From NCBI RefSeq assembly GCF_963666195.1, contig NZ_OY762653.1:124001-188000 (forward strand): 64,000 bases of DNA, given 5' to 3'. A program made the translations under genes and the position numbers. Shown piece after piece: positions 1-9,863 of this stretch (position 1 is the first letter of the stretch; each line of letters opens with the position of its first letter). Under the pieces are notes generated by a model that did not search any database, had not been told where the DNA came from, and saw nothing but the letters and a program-made list of their open reading frames with translations. This DNA is from Trichococcus shcherbakoviae (GTDB lineage: Bacteria > Bacillota > Bacilli > Lactobacillales > Aerococcaceae).

Positions 1-2
1 AA

Positions 3-1001
3 AAAATGAAAAATGTAGAAGTCATGCCAGATGACATACTTCTGAATATTACTGGAGATTCAGTTGCTCGATGTTGCATCGTCCCAAATGGTATATTACC
101 CGCACGGGTTAATCAGCATGTATCTATCATACGACCAAATTCCGATTTGGTTGATCCAAGATATTTACTTTATTGGATTAATAATTCTATAACAAAAGAA
201 TTATTGCTATCTCTTGCTTCTACAGGAGCAACAAGAAAAGCTCTTACAAAAGGCATGATAGAAAAATTAAAACTATCGATCCCACCAATTATAGAACAAA
301 AGTTTATAGCAAGCACTCTTTCCTGCCTAGACGATAAAATTAAAATCAACAATCGCATCAACGAAAACCTTGAAGAAATGGCTCAGACTATTTTCAAAAG
401 TTGGTTTGTGAATTTTGATCCTTTTCAGGAAGGAGAATTTGAAGACAGTGAATTAGGCAGAATCCCAAAGGGCTGGAGGGTAGTAGAATTAGGTGAGTTC
501 TTCCCTGTCATTACAGGAAAGAAGAATGCAAATGTTTCTTCAGAAATCGGGAAATATCCATTTTTCAGTTGCTCACAAGATGTTGCTTGGACAGATGATT
601 ATTCTTTTGAAGGCAACGCTATTCTTGTTGCGGGAAACGGCGATTTTAATGTTAAATGGTACAAAGGAAAATTTGAAGCATATCAGAGAACCTATGTACT
701 GATTCCATATAACGAAAGATTAACAGGGTTATTGTTTGCTGCTATAAAATTTAGTCTTGATAAAATTACATCGGGACATAGGGGCTCGGTTATTAAGTTT
801 ATAACAAAAGGTAGCATAGAAAATTTTAAAATTGCTATGCCATCAACAGTTGAAGACTTTGAAATTGTCTCAACTTTTGAGACCTTAAATAATAAGATTG
901 AATTCAATAATAATCAAATTAGAATATTAACTGATATACGTGATTCATTATTGCCTAAACTAATGTCCGGAGAAATCCTGGTACCAATTGAGGAGTTGTA
1001 A
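3..1001 (+). CDS. hsdS: Type I restriction-modification specificity subunit HsdS (5' partial)
   Basis: The frame is open to the left window edge, so the gene begins outside the window. The visible 331+ residues hold the end of the first target recognition domain, the conserved helical spacer (around 95-125, with the DDKIKINNRINENLEEMAQ-type pattern), a second TRD and the C-terminal helix ending LLPKLMSGEI. HsdS proteins are usually 400-450 aa, so roughly the first 80-120 residues are missing. HsdS chooses the DNA sequence methylated and cut by the HsdM/HsdR complex. The gene ends 3 nt before hsdR; hsdM presumably lies just upstream, outside the window. Confidence 0.9.
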   Translation, partial: KMKNVEVMPDDILLNITGDSVARCCIVPNGILPARVNQHVSIIRPNSDLVDPRYLLYWINNSITKELLLSLASTGATRKALTKGMIEKLKLSIPPIIEQKFIASTLSCLDDKIKINNRINENLEEMAQTIFKSWFVNFDPFQEGEFEDSELGRIPKGWRVVELGEFFPVITGKKNANVSSEIGKYPFFSCSQDVAWTDDYSFEGNAILVAGNGDFNVKWYKGKFEAYQRTYVLIPYNERLTGLLFAAIKFSLDKITSGHRGSVIKFITKGSIENFKIAMPSTVEDFEIVSTFETLNNKIEFNNNQIRILTDIRDSLLPKLMSGEILVPIEEL

Positions 1002-1004
1002 TAG

Positions 1005-4000
1005 ATGCCCAAAAATTTCTGTGAATCCCACTTAGAAGAAGCCACCATTGAATGGTTTGATGAGCTAGGTTATGAGATTGTTTTCGGTCCTGATATTGCA
1101 CCAGATGGAGAGTATCCTGAACGTGAAGATTATAGTGACGTTATTCTAAGTGACAGGCTTAAAGAGGCTCTCACAAGGATAAATCCAAAGATGCCAAGCA
1201 GTGCAATTGATGATGCATTTAGGCAGATAGTTATTCCTCAGAGCCCTAGCCTTATTATGAACAACAAAGCTTTTCAAAAAATGATAACCGATGGCATTGA
1301 TGTTCAGGTGAGGCAGACAGATGCTAGTTATAGAACTGAAAAGGTATATTTATTTGACTTAGAAAAACCGTTAAACAACGAATTCATGGTTGCTAACCAG
1401 TTCACAATTGTTGAACATGGGGTAGAAAAAAGGCCGGATGTTATAGCTTTTGTAAATGGTATTCCTCTAGTAGTTATTGAACTAAAAAGTGTCAGTGATG
1501 AAAATGTTGATATTACTGATGCTTTTAACCAGCTTCAGACATATAAAATGACTATTCCTTCACTATTCACCTATAATTCATTTATGGTGACCAGTGACGG
1601 TGTTAATGCCAGAGCTGGTACCCTGTCATCTGATGAAGACAGATTCATGGCATGGCGTACGATAGATGGTGACAATGTAGCATCTCTGTCCATACCTCAG
1701 CTTGAAGTATTAATTAAAGGGATGTTTCAAACTGATCGGTTCCTTGATATTATTAAGCATTTTGTACTGTTCCAGAGTGATGGTGCGGATACAATAAAAA
1801 TCCTTGCCGGATACCATCAATATCACGCAGTTAACAAAGCGGTTGAGAGTACAGAACGTGCTACTTTGGAATCTGGGGATAGACGTATTGGTGTTGTTTG
1901 GCATACGCAAGGCAGCGGAAAAAGTCTATCTATGGCATTCTACGCTGGGAAACTTGTAATCAGCGAGGAACTTGAAAATCCGACAATTATAGTTATTACA
2001 GACCGAAATGATCTGGATGACCAGTTATTCGGAACATTTCTGAAGAGTAAGGATATTCTCCGAAGTACCCCAGTTCAAGCATCAGATAGAACGCATTTGC
2101 GAGAATTACTTAATAATCGTTCTAGTGGTGGCATTATTTTTACGACCATTCACAAGTTTGCTCCTGTTGCAAATGAATTAAAAGAAAGCATCGATAATTA
2201 TTCGCACTTGGATAAGGTTGCTGAAAATCCAGTCGAGTATGGGAAGAGCATGGTTCTTACTGACCGTAAAAACGTGATAGTCATGGCAGATGAAGCTCAT
2301 CGCAGTCAATATGGATTTGGTGCTGATATAGTTAAGAATAACGATGAAGTCGATGTAAAATATGGTTACGCAAAATATATGCGGGACAGTCTTCCAAACG
2401 CGTCTTATATCGGTTTTACTGGTACGCCAGTTGAATTGACCGACAAAAATACCAGAGCGGTATTTGGTGACTACATAGACGTCTATGATATGACCAGAGC
2501 AGTTGAAGATGGAACTACAGTTAAGATATTCTATGAAAGCAGAATCGCAAAACTGGATCTCCCGGAAGACTTGAAGCCCAAGATCGATTCCGAATATGAC
2601 GAAATAACTGAGTTCCAAGAATATAACCAAAAAGAAAAACTCAAGAGCAAATGGGCTAGACTCGAGGCTATTGTCGGGACCAATTCACGTGTAAAACAAA
2701 TAGCAAAAGATATTGTTGAGCACTTTGAAAAGCGTGAGCAGGCACAAGAAAATGAAGGTGGCAAAGCAATGATTGTTGCCATGAGCAGAAGAATTGCAAT
2801 TGATCTATACAAAGAGATAATAGCGATTCGTCCGGACTGGCATAGCGATGAATTAATGAGCGGAAAAATAAAGATTGTAATGACAGGCAGCTCCTCTGAC
2901 CCGGCTGACTGGCAAGCGTATATCGGAACTAAGGCCAATAGAGAAACTTTAGCTAAACGTATGAAAGACAAGAAAGATGAGTTGAAACTTGTCATCGTTA
3001 GAGATATGTGGCTCACTGGTTTTGACGTCCCGAGCATGCACACCATGTATATTGATAAACCTATGAAAGGTCACAATTTAATGCAGGCCATTGCAAGGGT
3101 TAACAGAGTATTCAAAGATAAGCAAGGTGGGCTTATTGTTGACTATATTGGAATAGCAGAGAATTTAAAAGAAGCGCTTTCTCGATACACTGAAAGTGAT
3201 AAAAACACTACGGGTGTTGATACAGAAGTTGCATCCATGATTCTGCTTGAAAAGCATGATTTGATCAAAGAGTTGCTGCATGGCCACGACTACAACAAGT
3301 TCTTCACTGGTAAGCCAAGTGAGAAAATGCAAGCTATTGTTGAAACGATGGATTACATCATCGGTCTTCGTGAGGAAAGAAAGAACGATTACATCCGGCT
3401 AGTAACCGAAATGTCTAGGGCTTATTCTCTCTGCGCAACGACCGATATTGCTGAAAGACTCAATGTTGAGATTGGATTCCATAAAGCTGTTAAAGCAAGT
3501 CTTGTAAAAATTATTAATGATGAGAACAAGAAGAAAACAACTTCCCAGCTGGACAGTGAATTGAACCAGTTAATATCAAAATCTATTTCTTCAAATGAAG
3601 TCATTGATATATTGGAATCAGTGGGGCTTTCAAAACCTAATATTGCAATACTTTCTGATGAGTTTCTTGAAGAAGTCAAAGGAATGAAACAAAAAAATCT
3701 GGCTGTAGAACTTTTGAATCGCTTACTTCAAGGAAGCATTAAAACTTTCTCAAGGCGCAATCTTGTGCAGTCTAAGAAGTTTTCTGAACTTTTGGAAGGT
3801 GCAATTAGAAAATATCAGAACAGAGCCATTGAAACAACTCAAGTAATTATGGAACTCATTGAACTTGCTAAACAGATAAGTGAGGCAGAAAAACGCGGCG
3901 AGAGCACAGGTTTAACCCCAGATGAATTGGCTTTCTACGATGCATTGTCAGATAATGAATCTGCAAAAGAAATTATGGGTGAAGATATTTTGAAACAAAT

Positions 4001-4196
4001 CGCCAGAGATCTTACCATGTCGATAAAAAACAACATCAGCGTAGACTGGGCCATCCGTGACAGCGTCCAAGCCAAAATGAAAATGATAATAAAACGGTTA
4101 TTGAAGAAATATGGATATCCGCCAGATAAGACTGCAAAAGCAGTAGATATCGTGATGGAGCAGACTAAGTTGATGTGTCAGAATGAGAGTCTCTAA
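1005..4196 (+). CDS. hsdR: Type I restriction endonuclease R subunit HsdR
   Basis: A 1063-aa motor/nuclease subunit that translocates and cuts unmodified DNA in an ATP-dependent way. An N-terminal PD-(D/E)xK nuclease is visible (D145, E159-L-K161). The SF2 helicase follows, with Walker [10 protein letters not shown] near residue 299-307, DEAH box at 429-432 and motif III FTGTP at 471-475. The C-terminal helical region is complete and no frameshift is seen, so it looks active. It starts 3 nt after hsdS behind a GAGGAG ribosome site. AT-rich composition matches the rest of the 5' island. Confidence 0.95.
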   Translation: MPKNFCESHLEEATIEWFDELGYEIVFGPDIAPDGEYPEREDYSDVILSDRLKEALTRINPKMPSSAIDDAFRQIVIPQSPSLIMNNKAFQKMITDGIDVQVRQTDASYRTEKVYLFDLEKPLNNEFMVANQFTIVEHGVEKRPDVIAFVNGIPLVVIELKSVSDENVDITDAFNQLQTYKMTIPSLFTYNSFMVTSDGVNARAGTLSSDEDRFMAWRTIDGDNVASLSIPQLEVLIKGMFQTDRFLDIIKHFVLFQSDGADTIKILAGYHQYHAVNKAVESTERATLESGDRRIGVVWHTQGSGKSLSMAFYAGKLVISEELENPTIIVITDRNDLDDQLFGTFLKSKDILRSTPVQASDRTHLRELLNNRSSGGIIFTTIHKFAPVANELKESIDNYSHLDKVAENPVEYGKSMVLTDRKNVIVMADEAHRSQYGFGADIVKNNDEVDVKYGYAKYMRDSLPNASYIGFTGTPVELTDKNTRAVFGDYIDVYDMTRAVEDGTTVKIFYESRIAKLDLPEDLKPKIDSEYDEITEFQEYNQKEKLKSKWARLEAIVGTNSRVKQIAKDIVEHFEKREQAQENEGGKAMIVAMSRRIAIDLYKEIIAIRPDWHSDELMSGKIKIVMTGSSSDPADWQAYIGTKANRETLAKRMKDKKDELKLVIVRDMWLTGFDVPSMHTMYIDKPMKGHNLMQAIARVNRVFKDKQGGLIVDYIGIAENLKEALSRYTESDKNTTGVDTEVASMILLEKHDLIKELLHGHDYNKFFTGKPSEKMQAIVETMDYIIGLREERKNDYIRLVTEMSRAYSLCATTDIAERLNVEIGFHKAVKASLVKIINDENKKKTTSQLDSELNQLISKSISSNEVIDILESVGLSKPNIAILSDEFLEEVKGMKQKNLAVELLNRLLQGSIKTFSRRNLVQSKKFSELLEGAIRKYQNRAIETTQVIMELIELAKQISEAEKRGESTGLTPDELAFYDALSDNESAKEIMGEDILKQIARDLTMSIKNNISVDWAIRDSVQAKMKMIIKRLLKKYGYPPDKTAKAVDIVMEQTKLMCQNESL

Positions 4197-4293
4197 GAGT
4201 TAAGCAATTAACGAAGCAATACTTATTGAAGGATACCGAATGGAACTCTAACAAAAATCAAGTATCATTTTGTGAATAGGTAAGAAGGAAAAA

Positions 4294-4345
4294 CTCCTAC
4301 CCGATTGGTGGACTAAATCTTTTTGGTCCACCAATCGGATAGGAG
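4294..4345 (+). repeat. Long hairpin between hsdR and the CBASS cyclase
   Basis: Two 20-nt arms (4294-4313 and 4326-4345) are complementary at 19 of 20 positions, with a 12-nt T-rich loop. No T-run follows the right arm, so it is not a normal intrinsic terminator for hsdR. The ribosome site of the next gene (AAGGAGG, 4346-4352) begins directly after the right arm. The hairpin could therefore influence translation of the cyclase or be a mobile palindromic repeat; either role is inference. Confidence 0.7.
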
Positions 4346-4396
4346 AAGGAGGAGATTATAATAGCAATAACTATTGATAATGCATTTAATGAATTC

Positions 4397-5359
4397 ATGA
4401 AAGATAAAGTAAATCTTGACCAAAGTAAAACTGTCCAAGCAAGGGGTAGCCGAGACTGGCTAAAAGAGAAAATCCATACATTTGAGGGTAACGAAGGTTT
4501 CCCAAAAGTATATACAGACATCGACACATATTTTGGTTCATTTTCAAGAAAAACTAAAATTCGTGAACTCGATGACATTGATATCATGATCGGTTTAAAT
4601 GCTCAAGGAAGTACTTACATAGAATCTTGTGGCAAAATTGAGTTAACTGTACCGGAAACAGCCCTAGACCTTCTCCGCCTGTGCCATGATGATACAAATA
4701 AATTAAATTCAAGAAAGGTTATCAATAAATTTGTTTCTAATTTAAAAAACATAGCACAGTACGAAAATGCTGAAATAAATAGAAGAAGTGAAGCTGCAAC
4801 TCTTAAACTGCTGTCGTATCCTTGGAACTTTGATATTGTGCCTTGTTTTTTTTCAAAACCGGAAATTAACGGGAAGACATATTATTGCATTCCTGATGGT
4901 GAAGGCAATTGGAAAAAAACAGATCCACGAATAGATGGGCAAAGAATATCAAGGATAAACCAATCACTTGATGGCAATGTACTTAATGTGATCAGAGCAA
5001 TTAAATATTGGAATAGAAGGCCAACTATGCCCTCAATGGGATCGTATTCCCTGGAGTGTTTGATTTTAGAATATTACGAAACAAAGGGTAGTTGCTCAAA
5101 GTGGATTGATATGGAAGTGAAAGCTTTACTTGGTCATTTAGCAGGTGCAATATATAGACCTATTTACGATCCTAAAAATATACAGGGAGACTTAAATATC
5201 CTGCCTTATGCGGAAAAATTAAAAATTTCGAGAAGAGCGCGAACGGATTATGAAACAGCGGTTGCGGCTAGGAATAAGGAAGAAGCAGGAGATCAAAAAG
5301 CAGCTATAAATAAATGGAAGGAAATATTCGGGAGTGAATTTCCGAGTTATACGGGTTAA
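4397..5359 (+). CDS. CBASS CD-NTase (SMODS-type cyclic oligonucleotide synthase)
   Basis: A nucleotidyltransferase of the cGAS/DncV-like (SMODS) class. The GS motif YFGSFS (residues 45-50), the metal-binding D60-x-D62 and the third acidic residue D146 (WNFDIVPCF) are all present, so the active site is complete. In known CBASS systems such enzymes make cyclic nucleotide alarms on phage infection. The 3-nt-spaced neighbour is a 4-TM effector, which supports a short type I CBASS. The first ATG (4397) has no good ribosome site. Coding-like sequence extends upstream in frame to an ATA at 4361, placed 8 nt after a perfect AAGGAGG, so the true start may be a non-standard ATA giving 12 extra residues. 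Confidence 0.85.
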   Translation: MKDKVNLDQSKTVQARGSRDWLKEKIHTFEGNEGFPKVYTDIDTYFGSFSRKTKIRELDDIDIMIGLNAQGSTYIESCGKIELTVPETALDLLRLCHDDTNKLNSRKVINKFVSNLKNIAQYENAEINRRSEAATLKLLSYPWNFDIVPCFFSKPEINGKTYYCIPDGEGNWKKTDPRIDGQRISRINQSLDGNVLNVIRAIKYWNRRPTMPSMGSYSLECLILEYYETKGSCSKWIDMEVKALLGHLAGAIYRPIYDPKNIQGDLNILPYAEKLKISRRARTDYETAVAARNKEEAGDQKAAINKWKEIFGSEFPSYTG

Positions 5360-5363
5360 ATAG

Positions 5364-6293
5364 GTGATGATAGATAGTGGAATTTCAAAAAGACAAAATG
5401 AAGATAAAAATATTGACCTCTTAGCAGCGCAAAGGCAATTATATTTTGAAGCTAAACGAATGACTTTTTATCAATTTGTTCTAAGCGTTTTAATTCCGGT
5501 AACATTGCCAGTTTTAAAAAAAAATTGTTCTGATGATATTAGCAGGCTGTCATTTATTTCAGTATTTGCCATTTTGATTCTGGTTATTAATAATTTCTAT
5601 TTTGAAAAACAAGTGAAAATTCAAAGGGATAAAGCTGCTAAAATTCAAGAGTTATTTGATACTGACGTGCTTGAGATCAGCTGGAATAGTCAACTTTGTG
5701 GGTCTAAAGAAGTTTTACACAACGGTTTGAAAATCAAAGCTGAGAAGTACAAGAAAAGAAATAAAACTGTAGATAATCTATCGAATTGGTATCCACTAGA
5801 ATATTCTAATGTAGCTATTTCTGCTGCCAGGATTATGTGTCAAAAAGTAAATGTTTCGTGGGAAAATGAAGTGAGGACTGTGTACAAATATTTTCTTATA
5901 ATCGTTTTATCAACCAGTTCGATTTTTATTATTCTGTATTCAATTATTGAAAATAATAGTTTTCCGGATACTTTAATATCCATTATTATTCCACTATTTC
6001 CGATTGGATACTACATTTTCAGAAGGTATTGTGAGAACAATGACACGATTATAAGCAGTGCGAAATTGCATGGTAGGTTGGAGGTTGTTTGGGAACAGGT
6101 AATGAAAAGTGATTCTACAGATGCTGATTTGGCTGTGTCATCGAGAAAATTACAAGATAGCATTTTTAATTACAGGAGCAATGCTATTATGATATGGGAT
6201 TGGATCTATTATTTCAAAAGAGAAGAACAAGAAAGTGATATGAATGAGGTTGCAAAATGTGTAGTTGAAGAATTTAATAAGGTGAAATTTTGA
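5364..6293 (+). CDS. S-4TM family pore-forming effector (CBASS partner)
   Basis: A 309-aa membrane protein with two pairs of transmembrane helices (about 35-51 and 62-78; 175-193 and 203-219). It opens with the typical S-4TM segment KRQNEDKNIDLLAAQRQLYFEAK. SMODS-associated 4TM proteins are predicted to form membrane pores when they bind the nucleotide made by the linked cyclase, killing the infected cell. The gene sits 4 nt after the cyclase stop, so the two are almost certainly co-translated. ATG 5367 is an equally possible start. No CBASS Cap2/Cap3 ancillary genes are next to it. Confidence 0.85.
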   Translation: MMIDSGISKRQNEDKNIDLLAAQRQLYFEAKRMTFYQFVLSVLIPVTLPVLKKNCSDDISRLSFISVFAILILVINNFYFEKQVKIQRDKAAKIQELFDTDVLEISWNSQLCGSKEVLHNGLKIKAEKYKKRNKTVDNLSNWYPLEYSNVAISAARIMCQKVNVSWENEVRTVYKYFLIIVLSTSSIFIILYSIIENNSFPDTLISIIIPLFPIGYYIFRRYCENNDTIISSAKLHGRLEVVWEQVMKSDSTDADLAVSSRKLQDSIFNYRSNAIMIWDWIYYFKREEQESDMNEVAKCVVEEFNKVKF

Positions 6294-6370
6294 TATAATA
6301 GTATAACCTTCATTCCCGGATTATTATTACTTGGTACTGAAAAAGCTCGTACCTACGGCCTTTCCCCTCA

Positions 6371-6410
6371 AACCTCGTTATAAATCTCTACAACAGTTTA
6401 TAACGAGGTT
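6371..6410. repeat. 14-bp inverted repeat after the CBASS pair
   Basis: A perfect 14-bp inverted repeat (6371-6384 and 6397-6410) with a 12-nt loop lies about 80 nt after the S-4TM stop. It has no following T-run, so termination is uncertain. It may delimit the CBASS transcript from the next gene. Confidence 0.5.
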
Positions 6411-6516
6411 CAACAGGTAAACATTGATTTATCAAGCTTTTAACGATCCACGTTAAAATTTTATCGGGAATCCAGGGTATAAGTTCTTTCATAATATGAA
6501 AATAAGGAGATTCGTT

Positions 6517-7500
6517 ATGTATAAAATACTCGATGATAAAGGCGTTCTCTACAAGGAATATCAATATGCTGATGAAGCAGAATATGAAAAAATAATTGTT
6601 GCCAATTCTGAAATGATATTTGGTACCCAAGGTATATACTTCGATATTAAAAAGAAAATCGGCAAATCTAAAGAAGGTGCAGCAATACCAGATGGCTACT
6701 ACTTGGATTTGAAGTTTCATGATGAACCCATTCTGTATTTTGTTGAGATAGAACTAAGTGACCATGATGTTTATGGCCATATTGGCGAACAGGTATTACG
6801 ATTCGCGATTTCTTCCGAAATGAGCAAGCATAAAATAAAAACCATACTTATTGACGATATTAACACAGACCCTGCCAAGAGTAAGAAGATTGAAGACTTT
6901 TTTAAGGTATCCTCAAAGTTCAACAATATCAACGAACTCCTAGACAGGCTAATTTTTGATGAAGACGTTGCAGTGATTATTGTTATCAATGAAAAAAGTG
7001 AACAGCTGTCTAGAGTTTTATCAAAAATTAAAATCTCAGCAGATATAATTGAGGCTCAAAGTTTTGTCGACAATGGTAAACTACTACATCGTTTTACACC
7101 ATTTCAAGATGATGTTTTAGAGGCAGTACTCCCATCTACAGATTTGGATGATTTAGATACTATAGTTGTTCCGGCAAAAGAAGAAGGTTTTAAAGATGTT
7201 TTTATTGGCGAAAAATGCTGGTATCAAATCCGAATCTCCGCAGCTATGCTTGGTAAAATTAAATATATTGCTGCATATCAGGTTGCACCAATGTCTGCAA
7301 TAACTCACGTTGCAGAGGTTGAGCGGATAGAAAAATACAAGGACACTGATAAGTATATCTTGTACTTTAAAGAGGAAGCAAAACAAATTAAGAAGGTGTC
7401 TCTTTCGGGGCAAACAAAAGGAAAAGCGCCCCAGGCCCCAAGATACACTACCTTTGCAAAGTTGTTGGAGGCAAATACACTGGATGACTTGTGGAAATAA
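6517..7500 (+). CDS. Uncharacterised protein with nuclease-like N-terminal domain
   Basis: I do not recognise a named family. The start at 6517 was chosen for the AAGGAG ribosome site about 8 nt upstream; an earlier ATG at 6496 has none. The 327-aa protein has a beta-rich N-terminal part with a PD-(D/E)xK-like arrangement (P58-D59, then FVEIE at 75-79, with E in place of the usual K). The middle (about 90-165) looks like an alpha/beta core and the C-terminus is basic. It lies among defence genes, so a restriction- or defence-related role is possible but unproven. Confidence 0.7.
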   Translation: MYKILDDKGVLYKEYQYADEAEYEKIIVANSEMIFGTQGIYFDIKKKIGKSKEGAAIPDGYYLDLKFHDEPILYFVEIELSDHDVYGHIGEQVLRFAISSEMSKHKIKTILIDDINTDPAKSKKIEDFFKVSSKFNNINELLDRLIFDEDVAVIIVINEKSEQLSRVLSKIKISADIIEAQSFVDNGKLLHRFTPFQDDVLEAVLPSTDLDDLDTIVVPAKEEGFKDVFIGEKCWYQIRISAAMLGKIKYIAAYQVAPMSAITHVAEVERIEKYKDTDKYILYFKEEAKQIKKVSLSGQTKGKAPQAPRYTTFAKLLEANTLDDLWK

Positions 7501-7521
7501 CATTTTGAAAGAATGATTAGA

Positions 7522-7555
7522 CCTAGCTTTGAAATGTTATTCATGGCTAGGTTTA
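7522..7555 (+). terminator. Weak hairpin after the 6517-7500 gene
   Basis: Short arms CCTAGC and GCTAGG flank an 18-nt loop and are followed by TTTA. It could act as a weak terminator; no stronger one is present before the next gene. Confidence 0.3.
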
Positions 7556-7636
7556 CTGGTTTTGGCGAATTTATTTGAGAAGAAATTCAAGGACTCATAA
7601 AGTATGAAATGGGTCTTATGATTAAAGGAGGATACT

Positions 7637-8644
7637 ATGTTATATAAATTGAATACGAAAGCAAAAGGTTATGCAAAGGTAAATAGAGTTTCTTTGGGTT
7701 CAGTTGGTTGGACGGAGCTCGACTTACAAAATCTATTATCTAATCACATCCAGGATTTGATATCAACGAATGAACTAATGACTATCTTCAATGAACGACC
7801 ACGCCAAGAAGAACCAGACATATTAGCTCTGGATAAGAATGGTGATTTATACATATTTGAACTCAAGCGTTGGAGTTCGCATCAAGAAAACTTATTGCAA
7901 GTGTTAAGATATGGGCAACTTTACGGTAACAGTAGCTATGATGAGTTGAATGATTTGTTTAATAAATATCTAAAGGATAAAGATTCCAGAGCTGAGTTAT
8001 ACGAGATACATCAACAGTATTTCGATCTTGCTGATAGTTCCAGAATTAGCAAAAAGGAATTTAATCTTAAACAACATTTTCTTGTAGTGACAAATGGACT
8101 AGATCAGAAAACAGTTGAAGCAATTGCGTACTGGAAGAAAAATGGCTTAAACATCGATGCAGTCGTTTATTGGGTTTTTGAAATTAATGGTGAATACTTC
8201 ATCGAATTTAATATGTACTCTCCAGTAGAAGGTTTACTTGAATACGAAAGCAATACGTATATTCTTAATACAAACTACTCAAATAATGAACAGCATACAG
8301 AAGATATGCTGAGAGACCATAAAGCTGCGGCATATTATCCGGGATGGAGAGAAAAAATCACAAAACTCCAGAAGGGCGATACTGTATTTCTTTATAAAAG
8401 CGGTGTGGGTATTATTGCATACGGCACTGCTACTGGTAAATTGTAAGAGCAGGATTGTGATGGACATGCTAACTACGAGTATTATATGAAACTCGATAAA
8501 TTCCAAGAGCTTCGAATTCCATTAACGGCTCCTGAGATGAAAAAGGTTGCTAATCAGGGCTTTAATTTTAGACTGACCATGTTTTCGATAAGCGAGGACT
8601 GTAAAGAACTCCTAATCAAGGAAATCAAGAATGCTCGACTATAA
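7637..8644 (+). pseudogene. NucS-like PD-(D/E)xK nuclease with EVE/PUA-like tail, interrupted by an in-frame stop
   Basis: The first open part (7637-8446, 269 aa) has a clear nuclease motif: P60-D61, E75-L-K77 and Q88 in a NucS/DUF91-like fold. It then enters a small C-terminal domain with the pattern YYPGWREKI..L..GDTVFLYKSGVGIIAYG that looks EVE/PUA-like. A TAA at 8444-8446 stops it mid-domain. The same reading frame stays open for 65 more codons to 8644 and encodes a plausible remainder (NYEYYMKLDKF, then FRLTMFSIS). The simplest reading is one nonsense substitution in a 335-residue gene. The nuclease domain alone could still be made. The stop overlaps the left arm of the terminator. Confidence 0.75.
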
Positions 8645-8677
8645 AAGAAACAATTATTCCTTTTATAGTCGAGCATT
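8630..8677 (+). terminator. Perfect 18-bp inverted repeat at the end of the interrupted nuclease gene
   Basis: Arms 8630-8647 and 8660-8677 are perfectly complementary with a 12-nt loop. The left arm includes the natural stop of the interrupted gene, which argues that this stop, not 8446, is the original gene end. No T-run follows on the plus strand. Confidence 0.6.
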
Positions 8678-8752
8678 CCGAGATGGTGTAGAGGCCTCCA
8701 TATCACCCGCAAAATACCAAAAAATCGTATAAAATAGAGAGCTGGTAACTGT

Positions 8753-9778
8753 ATGTTAAAAGAGCTATATTATCCATCATTTGAAGTAGGCAATCCTAAT
8801 TGGTTAAAATATGCTCTTCTGTACAAACAAAATCTTACGACAATTATACCTGATGGTTTTGAGAGACATACATCAGGAGCATATAGATATATACGGAAGA
8901 ATACTGACCTTCTAAAAATTTATAGTCCAATTGATTCTGATAAAACTGAGGCTCATAATATTTTTTTCCCAATTATAAAAGACATTGTAGATAATCAGAA
9001 TGATTATCTTGTTCCCGAACCATTATATTATTCACAGTTATCAAGAGAAAAAAGCACGACTTTATATTCTGTATATAAAAACTCGATATTTAATTATACC
9101 TTATACGATGAGAAGATGAATTCTGTTTCATTAGCATATTTAATTCGTAACGGCTTAGCTGAAAGAGGTCAAAATGCTGGTGAAATAAAACTTTCCAGAA
9201 GTTTAGCATTTTTTTATATGAATACTTTTGCTACTGTGATTTCTAAGCATGGGTTTATACCTACATCTGATTCTAATGTAGATGACTATCTAATGGCTAC
9301 AATGAAGAATTTACATTACTTTGATAATATCAAGAAGCATATAAACGCTGAAACGACACATCAGCTTATAATCTCTCAGTTTTTGCCTCAGAATATTCAT
9401 GATTACTCTAATTTACAGATAATAAGATTTAGAGAGAAACGTAGCTATGCTGATGCTATAGATAACTATAACAAGTTGATAAATGAAATAATTAGCATTA
9501 ACCATTCGGAAGAAGACATTAAGGCGTGTCTAAGAATGATAGATGAGTGTACTAATGAATTAAAATGTCTCATAAAAAGAGATCTTGGCCCTGTGCTGAT
9601 TGTTACTGCTATGGCAACTCTTGATAGTTCAATCGAATCCAATATTATTGTTCCGATAGTTAGTTATGTAGCTAACAATTTAGTAGCTAAAATTACTAAA
9701 AAAAATAAAATTTCTACAAATTTTAAAGAAAGATCTGACACCAGAAAGATAATTACTAACCTTAAATATTTGGAGTAA
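8753..9778 (+). CDS. Uncharacterised accessory-region protein (DUF6236-like)
   Basis: A 341-aa AT-rich protein. The opening YYPSFEVGNPNWLKYALLY followed by IIPDGFE resembles the start of DUF6236 proteins from memory; this is a tentative match. The body is helical, and a segment near 280-315 (LIVTAMATLD...IIVPIVSYVANNLV) is hydrophobic but not a clear membrane span. No catalytic motif was recognised. It is followed by the AbiTii-domain gene on the same strand, so it may belong to the same defence cluster. Confidence 0.65.
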   Translation: MLKELYYPSFEVGNPNWLKYALLYKQNLTTIIPDGFERHTSGAYRYIRKNTDLLKIYSPIDSDKTEAHNIFFPIIKDIVDNQNDYLVPEPLYYSQLSREKSTTLYSVYKNSIFNYTLYDEKMNSVSLAYLIRNGLAERGQNAGEIKLSRSLAFFYMNTFATVISKHGFIPTSDSNVDDYLMATMKNLHYFDNIKKHINAETTHQLIISQFLPQNIHDYSNLQIIRFREKRSYADAIDNYNKLINEIISINHSEEDIKACLRMIDECTNELKCLIKRDLGPVLIVTAMATLDSSIESNIIVPIVSYVANNLVAKITKKNKISTNFKERSDTRKIITNLKYLE

Positions 9779-9863
9779 TTGGTTTAATCCATGACTTAAA
9801 AAAAACGAGACAGCTGACAGTATTATGCATCAAAAAAACATGGATTCAAAAGGAGTAGTTTCG

